Of a stretch of DNA of 64,000 nt, positions 37,501 through 49,723 are shown piece by piece; position 1 is the first letter of the stretch; every line of letters starts with the position of its first letter. The notes beneath the pieces are model-generated. The model did not search any database. It was not told where the DNA came from and worked only from the letters and a program-made list of their open reading frames with translations. The stretch lies in assembly GCF_000002995.4 (NCBI RefSeq), contig NW_025062477.1, forward strand, positions 8,218,649-8,282,648, read 5' to 3'. A program made the translations under genes and the position numbers. This DNA is from Brugia malayi. Taxonomy: Eukaryota > Nematoda > Chromadorea > Rhabditida > Onchocercidae.

Positions 37501-39953
37501 TAATGGATTCGATAGTCACGAATTAGTTTGAAAATCGCTTCAGCAATATCTTCAATGAGACAAATGCCATTGCACAGCAAGTTTGGCTCTTCCAGCGTTA
37601 CGAACAAGTTATGGAGTACGAAAATACACCTTTTTTTCCGCCGCCTTTTACACCGATATCGCATCTGATGATCTTGTTTAAATATTTCTGGAAAGTTAGA
37701 AAAATTCTCATCTAATAATTTCCATATAAGTCATACGCCTTTTTGAAAACACTACTATCCAAGTTTTTATCTTGTTATATCTGAAAAAATGGAAAAAATC
37801 ATTCTTCAAAATAAAAATTGACTATATCCATATATTTGTTTTCTTATGTTTTTTGGTATTATTTCCTCTTGATTTAAAACATTCTATTTATAGTTACGCA
37901 AAAAAAGTGGACGAAGAGGACAAGGGATTAGCAAACGGGGAGGATTCTTCGATTTTTCAATGAGTAAGTAGGAAAATTTTTTGTTTTAAAAATTGAAAAT
38001 CTTTTTTCATGCAAACACTGTTTTTTAGAGCTAAGTTTAAACGATGACGAGTTACGTTTATTGCGCGATTTTGAAGAAGATTGCATGGATGATTTGTCAA
38101 GGAAGAAGAGTCTTTCACAACCATTGCAGGTCGATTATGAGTTAAAAACAGCTGCAGAAAGGTAAATTATTTTTCTGTTCTTGAACAAAAAAAAATGAGG
38201 TGAAATTAACATGAGCTAAACAAAATTATTTGATACCTCTATGGTAGCTTCCTACCATCTGTCGCACATGGTTTTCCAATTATAGCAGCAATAATGAGTT
38301 AAAGCTTCTGTGGAAGAACCACCAAACAAAAAAATCCTTAAATTTTTGAGAAAATGGTAAATAACAAGGATTTCATGTGGGTACATTTCAGAACTGGTAG
38401 CTTGCAAGCTCAGCTAAATGACATGGTAAATGAAGATTGCAGTATCAAATCGTTTCTCCGAGAAATAGAATCGAAACTCTATATCATTGAGACGAATCAG
38501 CAAGCGATGCTCAAACTATTACAAAGCTCAGCTGACAAAGAAGCAAATTATAATAATTTACCAAGTAACACAGAAGCAATTAGAAAGAAGAATTTAAGCG
38601 TTATGCGAAAGAAAATTTTAGCAGAAAAAAGAGAATCAGTTGGAAAGTATGCAAACATTAGTAGCAGTGATGATGAAGAATGCATGCGCTATACATATAA
38701 GCTTCCAGAAGCGCGTAACATTTATCAAATTACGAAGAGGTAAACTAAAAACCTATCAAATTTCCTGAAATTTTTTGAAAATAGTATCTTTATTGGTCAC
38801 ATCAAGACAGCACATCGGTAATTAGTCAATTTGCTCTTAGCACATTATAAGCATGTAAACATTATGCATTGCTTTGTGAAATTTAAGAAAGTACTCGTTT
38901 AAAGTCTAAAGTCTAGTTTTGAAAATTTGCGCGGGTTAAGGAATTTGAAATATATAACAGCTATTTTAAAAAATTTGAAAGTAAAATTTGAAAGCAGTAA
39001 GGATTTTATAGTCATATCAGTACGTTTGTCTTTTAAGGAATTTCACTACAAATTAGATATTTTCAGGTAGTAAAGAGAAAAGAACATGAATTATTTTATT
39101 TCTTTAATTTCAGAAGATCATTTATTCTTCGTGATGAAGTCTATACATCGATAACAGATACAATTGAGATGCCTAAAGTATTGTACGCTCTAGATGACCC
39201 AGTTCAACGAGCCGCTTCTCCTAGCATTCGTGCAACACAACTTGGTAATATGGCATTCAAAAATCTTGAAAAGGTAGAGTATGTTTTTTGTTTTTTGATA
39301 AAAACTTTGAGGTGATGAATTAAATTTCGTGGATTTTCAAGACAAAAGAAGAGATTCTTTATTAAATGCAACAATAGCAACGTTCAAATTAGATTAACTG
39401 CTGACTAATCTAATTCTTTTCCTCTTTAATTTTTTTGGAGAAATTATCCCAAAATTTTATGGAAAATTATTCGAATTATCGTGTCTTTCATTATAGTCCA
39501 GTCCTAGTACAAATACATCATCTGATTACAAATTTCCTAGAATATGATGAAAATGCAAAAAAGCCGTTCCATTTTATTTACACACTACTCAGCTGTACTA
39601 CTCGTACAGTATAGCTTCCATTAATCTACATAAGTATCTTTTCATATTTCGCTTGTCTTAATTGCTCGCTCTGTCCAGTGATGATCTGGTAACTTTGTAA
39701 GTTTTCCTCAGTTGGATTTTGTAAAAACAGTTAATTACCGCCTGAGAGATTTTGAATTTGAAACTAAAGTGCTTTAAATTATTCACTTTAGGTTTCTAGC
39801 TGTACAATGGGAAGAGAGGTACGAGTACAGCCCTCAAAATGGTCCATTACGGATCTTGAGGATATGTGTCGAGAAGAACTATCAGAATCGGCAAACAGTG
39901 ATACGAATGAAACTGCCATACGTACACCTCCATATATCGAACTTAATGAATGA
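28533..39953 (+). CDS. TRPM cation channel, GON-2/GTL type, no kinase domain
   Basis: Six-helix TRP channel, probably for Mg2+/Ca2+ entry as in nematode GON-2 and GTL-1. I place 29 exons (first 28533-28621, last 39792-39953) whose phases chain to 1,515 residues. Exons 1-9 carry the TRPM N-terminal domain ([66 protein letters not shown]). Exons 11-16 hold the TRPM helical repeats ([12 protein letters not shown]). Transmembrane segments lie at about 870-1180. The pore reads [17 protein letters not shown] (about 1119-1135), with the Glu of the GEVYA filter that favours divalent ions in TRPM6/7. NMLIAIFNN and [10 protein letters not shown] mark S6 and the TRP box. A coiled-coil-like region lies in 38392-38739. 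The tail ends without an alpha-kinase. The junction after 37007 is ambiguous: direct joining to 37280 keeps frame, but an 18-base microexon (37123-37140) would too. Confidence 0.93.
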
Positions 39954-42059
39954 TTGGAACATTTTGAATACAATGAATAGGAGAATTGCTGTTGTAGACT
40001 AACTCATAATGCATCCCTTCTTCATAATTTAATAATTATGAGTTTCATATACTACTTCTACAAATTCCACACATTTCTTTGCATCTTAATATTGCATTCT
40101 TCGTTATTCCCTTTCCACACCTTCAACAAATCGATATCTTCTATTACCCTTAAAAAGTAGACAATTGACTTCTGTCGTTGCGTTTCTCAGCGCATACCGT
40201 AGTCCTTATTTTGTAGATTTGAACAATGTAGCTAAAAACAACAACAATGTAAAATTTGAAGTTACCGAAACCATTCTTAGACCATTGGAAAGGTGAGGAA
40301 GAGCTGAACCTCCTGAAACTGAGGGCAGTAGTATTTAACATTTTCGTAATGTCTGACAGTTAACCTTTTTCGAGTCAGTCTTTTTCAAAATTTGCAGATT
40401 CTAGTCTCATGGGTGGGCAGAGTTTGTAGGGATGGTCACAACCTGCATCAATTGTTTCCTGCGGAGTTTACTTTGTTTTTGTAATATCATTTGGCCAGTT
40501 TTACCATTCTGAAATTATTTAATGACATGTGCCTGAAAACCGAACATTGAATTATTTAATCGTGGCGGGTGTGGAGACAAAAATACATCTTAGCAGGTAG
40601 ATTAGAGTTGGATTACGGTAGTAAAGCTCGCTCGCATGACCATTTAATTTCATTTCGTGTTGTTGAAAATTCTACATTAGTTTTAACTATCCATCAAAAT
40701 TTAATACAGATAGCAGATCCACTCAAAATAGTTTCTAGATAGAACAGTGTGAACTCAGTTAAATATTTTGAATGGTTCAAATAAAGCCAGCAGCGAAGAA
40801 ACTGAAATGAAATATTTCTCCTTATTTGAAACTTAAAATCCTTTATTTTTGAAGCCACTGATTCATCCGATATTTTTATTCCGAAAAAGACCGATTAAAA
40901 CTTTACTTACGACTGATCGATAACGCTTTTACGTCATCGGCTAGTAGAGTGGATAATGATAAAAACCGGTAAAAACAAAGTTTCATCCAATGAACCCATA
41001 GAAGATCAGAGCTGTGTTCGTCGTCATTTGCAGGGAAATCTTATAGAGTTGGTTTGAGATAAGGAAGTGATAAGGGATAGAGTTGTTTGTGTACTGCACA
41101 CAGATACCGAAAAGAATAGACCAAAAGGAACCATGGAGAGTGTTTGGTCAAGGGTAGAAGGGTACCGCTGAGACTAGCGAGAATATGAACGAAGGAGCAG
41201 ATTGGTCTGTACTAATAACTTAACTCTTCTCTCCTCTCGGGATCATGTACGATACAGACGAGTGACGTCATATGTGCCCATCCTCCTGGGGAGCTGTCTT
41301 CCCGTGCCCTTACCCGAAAGTGGAGAGCACAGCTTTTCACAGAGTCAGTTCATCTCAATTCCGATCCACTCCTTCCAACAGATAATGCCATCGGCTTTCG
41401 TTCCTTCCTATAAATTGTTGTTCGACTTCTCTTCATAATTATCCGTCGACTTGACTTTCCCTACTTCACTATCTTCCAGCTAATTAGCATTTTATCAAAC
41501 AACACACAGAATTCAATAAATTTGCTGCAGTGAAGTCATCAGATGCAGCTTTTATATCATGAGGAATGGGAGAAAAGGAAATTAGCAGTAGGATAATCTA
41601 TTTTTTGTCCTGATCGAAATTGACTTGAACGAAAATCTTAAAAAAAGCAAAGATTAAAGAATTTGATAAATATTAGGAATTATTATAATAATTAGAATGA
41701 ATTTCAGGTTTCATTTGACGGGCAATCATTTCAGCATATTAGGATTTTGAAAAATTAACGTACAGCATAAAAGGGTGCATAGAAAGGAATACAGAGCATA
41801 GAAAGAAATACTTTTAAAGGTGTGCTGCGGTGTTGTTATATCAGGGTGCAATATACTGGTAAGTTTTTTTTGTTACTAAGCTATTTTCTTCAAATTTGGT
41901 TCTAAATTTAAACAACTTAGTTCCAACTATTACAGAAAACAAAATTAAGATTGATGTATTTCCAACATATTCCTGAAGTGACTATTAGAGAGAGATCAAT
42001 TATAAGCTTTCTTTTCATTTAATTCCATTCTTTGTCAGCTTAGTGTTGTCATTTTGCAG
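39954..42059. other. Intergenic spacer, presumed promoter of the next gene
   Basis: I see no gene here. The stretch 41000-41450 is less A+T-rich and has a 78-codon frame without motifs. It probably belongs to the promoter or outron of the gene starting at 42073. TTTTGCAG, ending at 42059, is a likely trans-splice acceptor 13 bases before that ATG. Confidence 0.45.
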
Positions 42060-42072
42060 AAATAATAAACGC

Positions 42073-45000
42073 ATGGATACTACAGTTCATACTCCGTTTT
42101 CTATACCTCTCAGGCAACAATCATGTCATGCATCAGCAAAACCGGGGGTATTCATTTATCTCTTTTGATTATGTTGGCTAAATGTGTAACATTTTGATCA
42201 TGATGTTCGTTGAGTGGACTGTTGGTCATACTTTAACAAAAGATATCAAGACGGGTGAGTAACTGAATCTTTTTAGAAGACTACAAAACTGTAATTTATA
42301 GGATGAAGGAGGGATTCCACCTAGACCGTTGTTATCATTCTCACAGTCTCATTCTTCTCGAGTAGACAGTTGGAATGAAGGTTGTATTCGTAGTAGTACT
42401 GTGATAGATGTTCCTCCAATAAAAGTGGATAATACATTTACTACATTTGTATCTGGTAAGTCTAATTTTCTCCGTTTATTAGTTCAGTATGAAGGTAGGT
42501 ACTTATTTACACTTTCAACGGAAGATTTAATAGTTTGCATAAGTATCCTTCGAGTGGTATATCAGACATAATTTTTATGAATGCAGAGGTAAGCTTTGAA
42601 AAAAAGTTTCTGGTATTTCTGCAGAATTTCGCAGCTTTTGATCTTCAAAATTCGACTTCATTTGAAATCACCATTGCTATTCAGGTGCACTACAGAGAAG
42701 CGAATCGCAAAATGAAGAGCCAACAAATTTAGCAAAAGTTCCAATATCCGCATCGCAATCGATGGTGATTTCATGCGACAATTCAAAATCATTTGTGCTG
42801 AAAAGTATTATTCCTTACGCACAGCAAACGACAACACTACCGAAAACATCGTCTGAACCTGTTCATCCATCAGTACCATCTCCAGCACATTTGATCAGTA
42901 GTTCACTGGCTACCAATCAAACTTTATCCCTCCCGCAGTATACATTTTCGGTTCCGACAACGAATGCAACCAGTGCTACACTACCACGCGGTCCATACTA
43001 TGATCGAGCAACAGATGACAGTTTTTGCAAAAATCAAGATCCACTGTTAACAAAGGAAATGCTCCACGAAAGTCATTGCTGTGAAAATGCTCCACGCAGA
43101 TTAAGACTTAAAACAATGGATGGACCATCTTATGGGTCACGTTCTAATTACGGACGACCAGGGTGGCTAGATGATCCGAGACAGTCAACATTGCCTTATC
43201 CTGGTCCTGGAACATCACGGTTTTATACGAAACCAGCACCTTCATTGCCACTTCTTCCACTTGGTCAGGCGTATGATCGAGTCACATCTCGACGTCTTAT
43301 ATTTAATAATTTTCCTGAATCACATTGGTGAGTTTTCATTGATCTGCTCCAGATTTCTTTTGCTTTCTTTAAATCTTCAAAATCTTTAATTCCAGATGTT
43401 GGGTGCTAGTCTTGCAGAATTGGTTATTGTTTTGTATAGGATGTTCATCTTTCTGGTTTTTTTTTTTTTCAGCAAAACTTTTCCCTCAATAAAGAAACAA
43501 ACCTGCTGCTTGATTTATCTTTATGTCTTATTTTGGGGAATGAATGAAAAGAAAAGAAACATCTTTCTTCTATATTGTTAGATGTCTTAGTAAATTTTGT
43601 TCTTGAAATTCCCTAAATTATTGTTATTCTCTTTAAATACTATTTATTAAGTTGTGAAACAGAATCATTCTTTGGACCAGATGGATTCAGAAGGAATAAC
43701 GAAGGTTGGCCAGAATTTATTTGCATTATACAGTTCTTTAAATTGTGCTGATCTTCTACAGTTATCTGATGTTGTGCTTACTAATTTTTACTGTGCGGAT
43801 TCATTTCCGAACAATGTCAAAATGACGAAATTACATATCAGCGACGAGAGTTTAAGTAGAAATGTGTTCAGCTTACACTTACACTATTACTTATTATTTA
43901 CAATGTCTTTATTCTTGATTGTCCTTTATTTCTAAGAAATTATAGTTTTACATTATATAGGAAATGAGCAAGCTTACAACTCGTGCTGTGTGAGAAATGT
44001 GCCATCAGTTGCGACCTCATCAATCATACAATCAACATATAGTGGTGCAAACATTACATACACTGCGGCTGGCACTGCACCACCTCCCAAAACGTACATT
44101 TTTATGATCTTTTGTATTCTATAAAAACTTGTTTGCTTAATTTACTTTCATTTCCATAAGTTAAGTAATGAAAAGGCAAGCTTTCTATAATCAATGTATT
44201 TGAATTAAGCTTTGTATTTGCTCAAATTCATCCTTTATGAGCTTTTTGTTATTCTTTTTTTTTTTTGTATCTATATTTGAAAAAAAAAATCTTTTCTTTT
44301 CTCATATCGTTTTACTGAGAAAAAACCTATGAAAAAAAAAAAAAAGAACAGAACAAGGGGCTTTATCGGATTCGTTTTTCAAAGTAACTTTGGAACTTTC
44401 TGTTTTGATTAAAATATTAAAAATGTTAATATAACTTTCATCATTGCTTTTGCAGGGCCATGTTTTACGGATATGCCATGTAGAATCAGGAAATTGTAAA
44501 CTTTGAAAATTTAGATTTAGAGGCGATCCAGACCAAGTTGTTATATGCTCTTCGACAACTAGTGGCAGAACTGTGACCTATCCTTATCTATCAAAATCAA
44601 CATATACATACGCCGAATGTGATAATGATCACGTAAAGACATCACTAAGGGAAGGAATATGCAAATCTTCATTGTATAGGTAATTCTGCTGAATTGTGTT
44701 ATCTTTCTCTTTTAAATTTTCAAACATTTGTATGAAAACAGTTGTGAGTACTAAATATGACAAATAAATTTTATTCCAACATGGAAGTTCTTTTGTAAAC
44801 TACGACGAGAGATTAATTTCACTTATTTCACATTTAGCGCTCATTAAAGCTCATTCAATAAAGCATGAAATATATTTTTTTTTTTTGAGTTAGACTACCT
44901 GAACAAGATAATTTCTACCTTGTGGTTATGAAAACAGCTGGTACAGCTACAGCAATATACATTTCTCGATCTTAATTCTTATTACCATAGCTTTCTTTTA

Positions 45001-45746
45001 GTAACGGTGAATACAACAAGAGGACGTACAGCACAAATTTCGCACGTCCTCCAACAACTACCATTAGTAAGTTCTCAATATCGCGTTTAGTTCTAGCTTA
45101 AATCTAACCAGTGAATGAAGTTGAACTACTGTTTCTTTCCGCTTTTCTCATAAAATACTCTTACTCAGGGAAGACGATGAGACCATTACAAATTTTCACA
45201 TCGATCATAGAGAAGGGCCGGTTTCAAGAAAATACAAATCAGTGCTAACAACATAATTCTGCTGTTTTCGATGCGCAACCCAATTTTTTTCTTTTCTTTT
45301 GTATTTCTCGGTTATTTAGAGCTGCTTACGCTGCAGTTCTTTTCTTATATTTTTACTGTTTCCAGTACGAAATTTGTGGCATTCTATAAGAGTAGTACGA
45401 AGTTATCCGGTTGAATAGCCATAATTTAATTTCAGGTTGTTCGTTAAAAAACGAAAGCAATCAGATGATCTATAGCAGTCAAACAAGTTCGATAGAAGAA
45501 TACCAGCAAAATTTCAGAGAGGACAAACATACTGGCAAACCAGCAATATCGATGTCAACTTTTTCAAAGTCCTACTTTCTTTCTTTTAGCAAACAAAGAC
45601 TCTTAGGTTCCAAATCTCACAAGCTGGTTGATGATTGTAGACATATTAGAATTAGATTTGTAGAAACTAACTACTTCACAATTTGGAAAGTTAAGACTTG
45701 GACCAAAGTTTGTTGGGCTATTAAGACCACTAATCCAAATCTATAG
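42073..45746 (+). CDS. Unrecognised low-complexity protein, eight exons
   Basis: I do not recognise this protein. Exons 42073-42147, 42302-42455, 42685-43327, 43734-43855, 43961-44093, 44521-44679, 45002-45066 and 45436-45746 have GT-AG borders, compatible phases and a total of 1,662 bases, or 553 residues. The composition is rich in Ser, Thr, Pro and Tyr with no membrane segment or signal peptide, so a disordered cytoplasmic or nuclear protein is likely. Exon 3 contains TLPYPGPGTSRFYTKPAPSL and a Tyr/Arg-rich stretch. The third exon could also end at its own stop (TGG TGA at about 43326-43331), giving a shorter protein. An AATAAA 10 bases after the final stop supports a real 3' end. Otherwise it could be an extended 5' part of the downstream gld-2 gene, whose N-terminus has similar composition. 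Confidence 0.5.
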
Positions 45747-45755
45747 ATTTTGATC

Positions 45756-45761
45756 AATAAA
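45756..45761 (+). terminator. Polyadenylation signal candidate
   Basis: AATAAA begins 10 bases after the stop codon of the unrecognised gene. It is the main reason for ending that gene here rather than splicing on to 49.7 kb. Confidence 0.45.
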
Positions 45762-48584
45762 AGTGCTTACTGAGTAGGCTACTAAAACTTTGAAATTTAT
45801 TAGAAACTGAGAACGAAATTGAACTAGATGTCTTGATTTACCTAATAAAAAAGAGGTTCGTTGTGGAGTTAAAGCTGGAGCGTGTTACTTTAGAAATTTT
45901 TCGAGCAAAATGAATAATTTAGGAATTATTTAATAAAAAAACCCAAAGTTTATGAAGAAAATGAAAAAAAAAAAACATCTACAGTAGTGGATAATAGTTG
46001 CCTGTGAACCCGCGCAAGTTTTATATGTAATTGAGCTACGTATGTAAGTGTAGATGTGGGATGAGTGAGACATTATAAACTTCAATTCGTAGTTTCAGTC
46101 TGTGTGTGTCGGCTGTAAAATTTTCGCGAGAAAGGATGTATTAAAAAACATAAGGTAGAGGGCACTGAAAATACACGGCAACAAATGCTGTCTTCATTTT
46201 GACGATGTATTGACTGTCGGTATGTGTGCTCCGTGTTGCTACTTGATGTAGTTTTCTTTCTTTTCTTTTCTGTTTTTGGATTGAGGCAAAAAAAATTTTT
46301 AATTTTTACCTTAATACTTGTTCAAAAAGTGTGTATATATTTTCTTTTGAGTACATGTCCTTTGTGATTTACACGTAAAGGAAATTAAACTGAAAACTGA
46401 CAGTGCTGACTACATTGGAACTCCTATTATCTATTTACAACCAAATTTACTGGTTGAAAAATTCATCGATATGTAGCAGAGTTTCTCAGCCAAATTTTGC
46501 ATAAAAAATAAAGTATTTTTAGTAAAGCAGAAATAGAGTAGTTTAGTGCATTAAAGTTGCACTTATAAGCGGTTTTGCTGTGTCAATTTTTAATCGATCA
46601 CTTAACTTATTATAAATTGAATTAACAAGTCAGATTTGAAGCAGTTTTTTTTTTTTTTGTTTTTGTTTTTTTAATTTGCTGTTATTTTTGGTAGAGGAAA
46701 ACAAAACGATAATTATGAATTTCAGTAATTGACTTAAATTACTGATTTATAAATTCATGTTTCATTCTACTTTAGAAGAGACTATTAGAAGTAGCTTGTT
46801 GTAGAATGTAGGATTTATGCTTATAATCATTTTGCATTTAAGTAAGTGTAAGAAAATACTAACTGCTTTCAACTATGGAACGAACACTAGTTACATTTTA
46901 TCTAGCATTTTTCTTGTTGACTGCAGAGCCAAAGAATGTTTGATAGATGTGATGTATCTCTTTCTGTTTCTTTCTTCAGTATCATTTTGTTCAGTACACA
47001 ATTAGTAATAACGTTGCATGTTGATTGAATCAGCATTGTACTGCTTTTTGCATACTTCATTTGTGGCGACATCTGCTAGATATTGTAGAATTCCAGCACA
47101 AATTTTCAAGTTTTCGTAAAAAGGTGTAAAAAGAATTGTTTTTTCTACTTCCACTTATTCTCTTAATGCCATTTAACGAGGAAATTTTAGTAATTGCTGA
47201 TGTAACAATTCAGATGAGTTCATGCACATTCATTTTGATGATTTTAGGATCATCGTTTATAGAAAAATAAAAAAGTTCTTACTAAATTAAGAAAAAAAAA
47301 AAGGTCAAGAGTGACTGAAATATTTATAATTGGTGGTAATGATAATGATTATTAAGTTAAGTTGTGTATGGCCTAACCCTATCTTTTCATTTTTCTCTAC
47401 CAAAAAGCGGAAAGCGTGTGCTTTTTTATGTAGGATTTACATCTGATAGTGCTTATCATAGGAAACATTTCACTTCGTTTTAACTTTTTGTGGTTAAAAG
47501 ATGAACTGTCAAAGCAGAGAAATTTCTGACATAATTTCAGCATAATTTTTGTTTGTTTCTCTTATCTAAAAGAATTCTCTAAATTTAAAAAAGATCAACA
47601 GTAACAAAAAAATAAAAAATATATTGAGATTGAAAGATAATTCACAAGTCTAAGTCTGGGATTGAAATTGACATATAACTAAAAGACAGAAGGAAAAAAA
47701 AATTTCGAAGTTCGAACTTATTTTTACACTTTCGAAAATTTCATAATACAATAACTTAAGGATGGAAATGGTCTGTCATTTAGACTAAATAAGCAGGGCT
47801 GTGTTTTGAAACTTTCAACTAGTTCTATTAGAATGTCAGATTTTTACCATTAATATTTATAGCTGCTTGGGTTTTCTGCTAATGTGATTACTTACTGTTG
47901 TGGTTGACGATTTGCGGTGACATTTACAAGCAGGACCTTTAATTATTATTATTACATTGCACTTTTGATAGCTATTTTTTGTTTATGATGTCTAATCAAG
48001 TTAAATTTATCTGAATTCAATAATGCATCCTATAGCGTTGATATATTGATGTTTATATCAGATTAGGGATTGTTTAATTCTTAGAAATTCCAGGTTCTTT
48101 TCTAAACTTAGTTAGCATACTATTATCTATCATATTATTGCTTTTGTAGCATATATATTTCATTCAGTTCACTGGTGCTTAACTATATAAAACTTTGGAA
48201 AATTTCTCTGTTATGATGATGTGGGATTTTTGTTCAGTTTGCTGTGAGTGTGAGTATTTTTGTGAGTGCTGTGAAACTGATATGTTTCTGTGACTGGTAT
48301 TGGTATCTCTTCTAGGTATTTTGAACTATTTCCAGTTTCTTCTTTCATTATTGTTATTCTCTCATTTTATGTTCTTTGACAGCAAGCCTAATGACAGAAA
48401 CTAAATTGTGCTTGACTGAATCTGTGCAATTATGTAAGTATGTTTTGGCAGCAATTAAAACTTAGGACTTCTTGGGAGATATCGTAGATTCTAATTTAAT
48501 AGTTCATTTAGCTCATCCAAGCGTTTATTGTTGGATGTATAAAAAGCTTTGTCATTTTTTTTGTAATGAGACGATTAAATGAAA

Positions 48585-48690
48585 AATTATAAAAAATAGT
48601 TGAGAATTATAAAAAATTGCAAAAAATAGTTGCAAAAATGATTAAAAATAGTTGAATGAGAATTGTAGAAAAAATAGTGCGTATAATATA
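48585..48690. repeat. Degenerate tandem repeat, AAAAATAGTTG-like unit
   Basis: The string AAAAATAGTTG or close variants recur several times with AATTAT/AATTGT spacers. The copies are irregular, consistent with replication slippage in A-rich DNA. Confidence 0.55.
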
Positions 48691-49387
48691 TATAAAAGAT
48701 AGTTTGAGCTATATGTAAAATGCTGCTGGGATGTTGCTTTTGTCGTGTGTAAGAGTTGTATAATTTGTCGCAAGTCAAGCAAAGCTAAACTAAACTTATG
48801 CTGGATGAAAAGGCTAATAAGTGAGCGAAATAAATTGTTTCTTTTTTTTCATATATTTTCTTCTATATTATAAGGTGATTTTTAATTGCTGACATATCAC
48901 TCATAGATGACTTTCATACATGTATCTATCTGCTTGCTGTTTCTGCATCTCATGTTTACTTCTTTCCTTCTCCTGGTACCATTGTTTCTGCTGCCCATCG
49001 CACATCTTTATTCATATGATATACACACTGAATTTATCTCTACATTTAAAAAAAAAGTTAGATAACTTATCAGTAATTGCGTTCCACTGTGTTTTACCCT
49101 AGTCTTATCCTTATTACTTCCTTCTGTAATATTTGAATTTTGATTTTTAGTTTATTGCTATCAAAAAGAGCGCTCCATAAGGTACTGAATTATCACAGTT
49201 TCACATCATTTGAGAAGCATTCGCGGCGCTGTTATCGTGCTTGCCTAATTTATATTTTATTGCTCATCACTGTAACTGAAATTGAGTCTGCACCATGAAA
49301 TTATGTTGTTGAAAGCTCTGAAAATTTTTTTTAGGATGATTCTTATATTTCCTTCAAGTTTCGCTTTTTCTCGTCATAAATTCTGAT

Positions 49388-49527
49388 GAAGATATTTCTG
49401 CAGAGTTCGACCTATTCTCGGCAGAACTTTTGATGAAAATATTTTCTTTAAATCTTGCCTATTTCACAAGAAATTTTAGTGGAGATATTTCTGCAAAATT
49501 TCTTCTATTATTGCAAGAACTTTAACG
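49388..49527. repeat. Diverged 47-base tandem repeat, three copies
   Basis: Units start at 49388, 49435 and 49482 with GAAGATATTTCTGC, GAAAATATTTTCTT and GAGATATTTCTGC. They keep a shared layout that ends in an AGAACTTTT-like string. Weaker copies may flank both sides (about 49335 and 49528-49560). The unit is not a multiple of three, which argues against coding. Confidence 0.6.
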
Positions 49528-49723
49528 AAGATTCTTATGCCAGCATTTTCAGAATATTTTATCTACAATGTTACTCCATCTTCAGTCCCTTCACCGTCAT
49601 CAGAAAGTAGCTTTGGACATTACTATCGCTCTAACATTAATATAGCTTATATCCATTACTGTTATAATTCACTTGGTGGTAAAGCATCCAATCTCTTTTG
49701 TTGATTATTCTACCGGCACTTTT

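Larger units (their letters stand above)
45762..49723. other. A+T-rich spacer with degenerate repeats
   Basis: About 4 kb without exon-like coding sequence. It contains T-rich and A-rich runs, the short A-rich repeat near 48585-48690 and the 47-base tandem repeat at 49388-49527. It is either intergenic or, if gld-2 begins upstream, a long intron. Confidence 0.45.

Noticed and set aside
41202..41438. 78-codon frame before the unrecognised gene
   Set aside because: No motif; it lies in the likely outron or promoter upstream of a trans-splice acceptor at 42059.
47936..47955. Possible CRISPR-like or satellite array among short ATT repeats
   Set aside because: Only simple microsatellite runs; no regularly spaced repeats with unique spacers, and the genome is eukaryotic.
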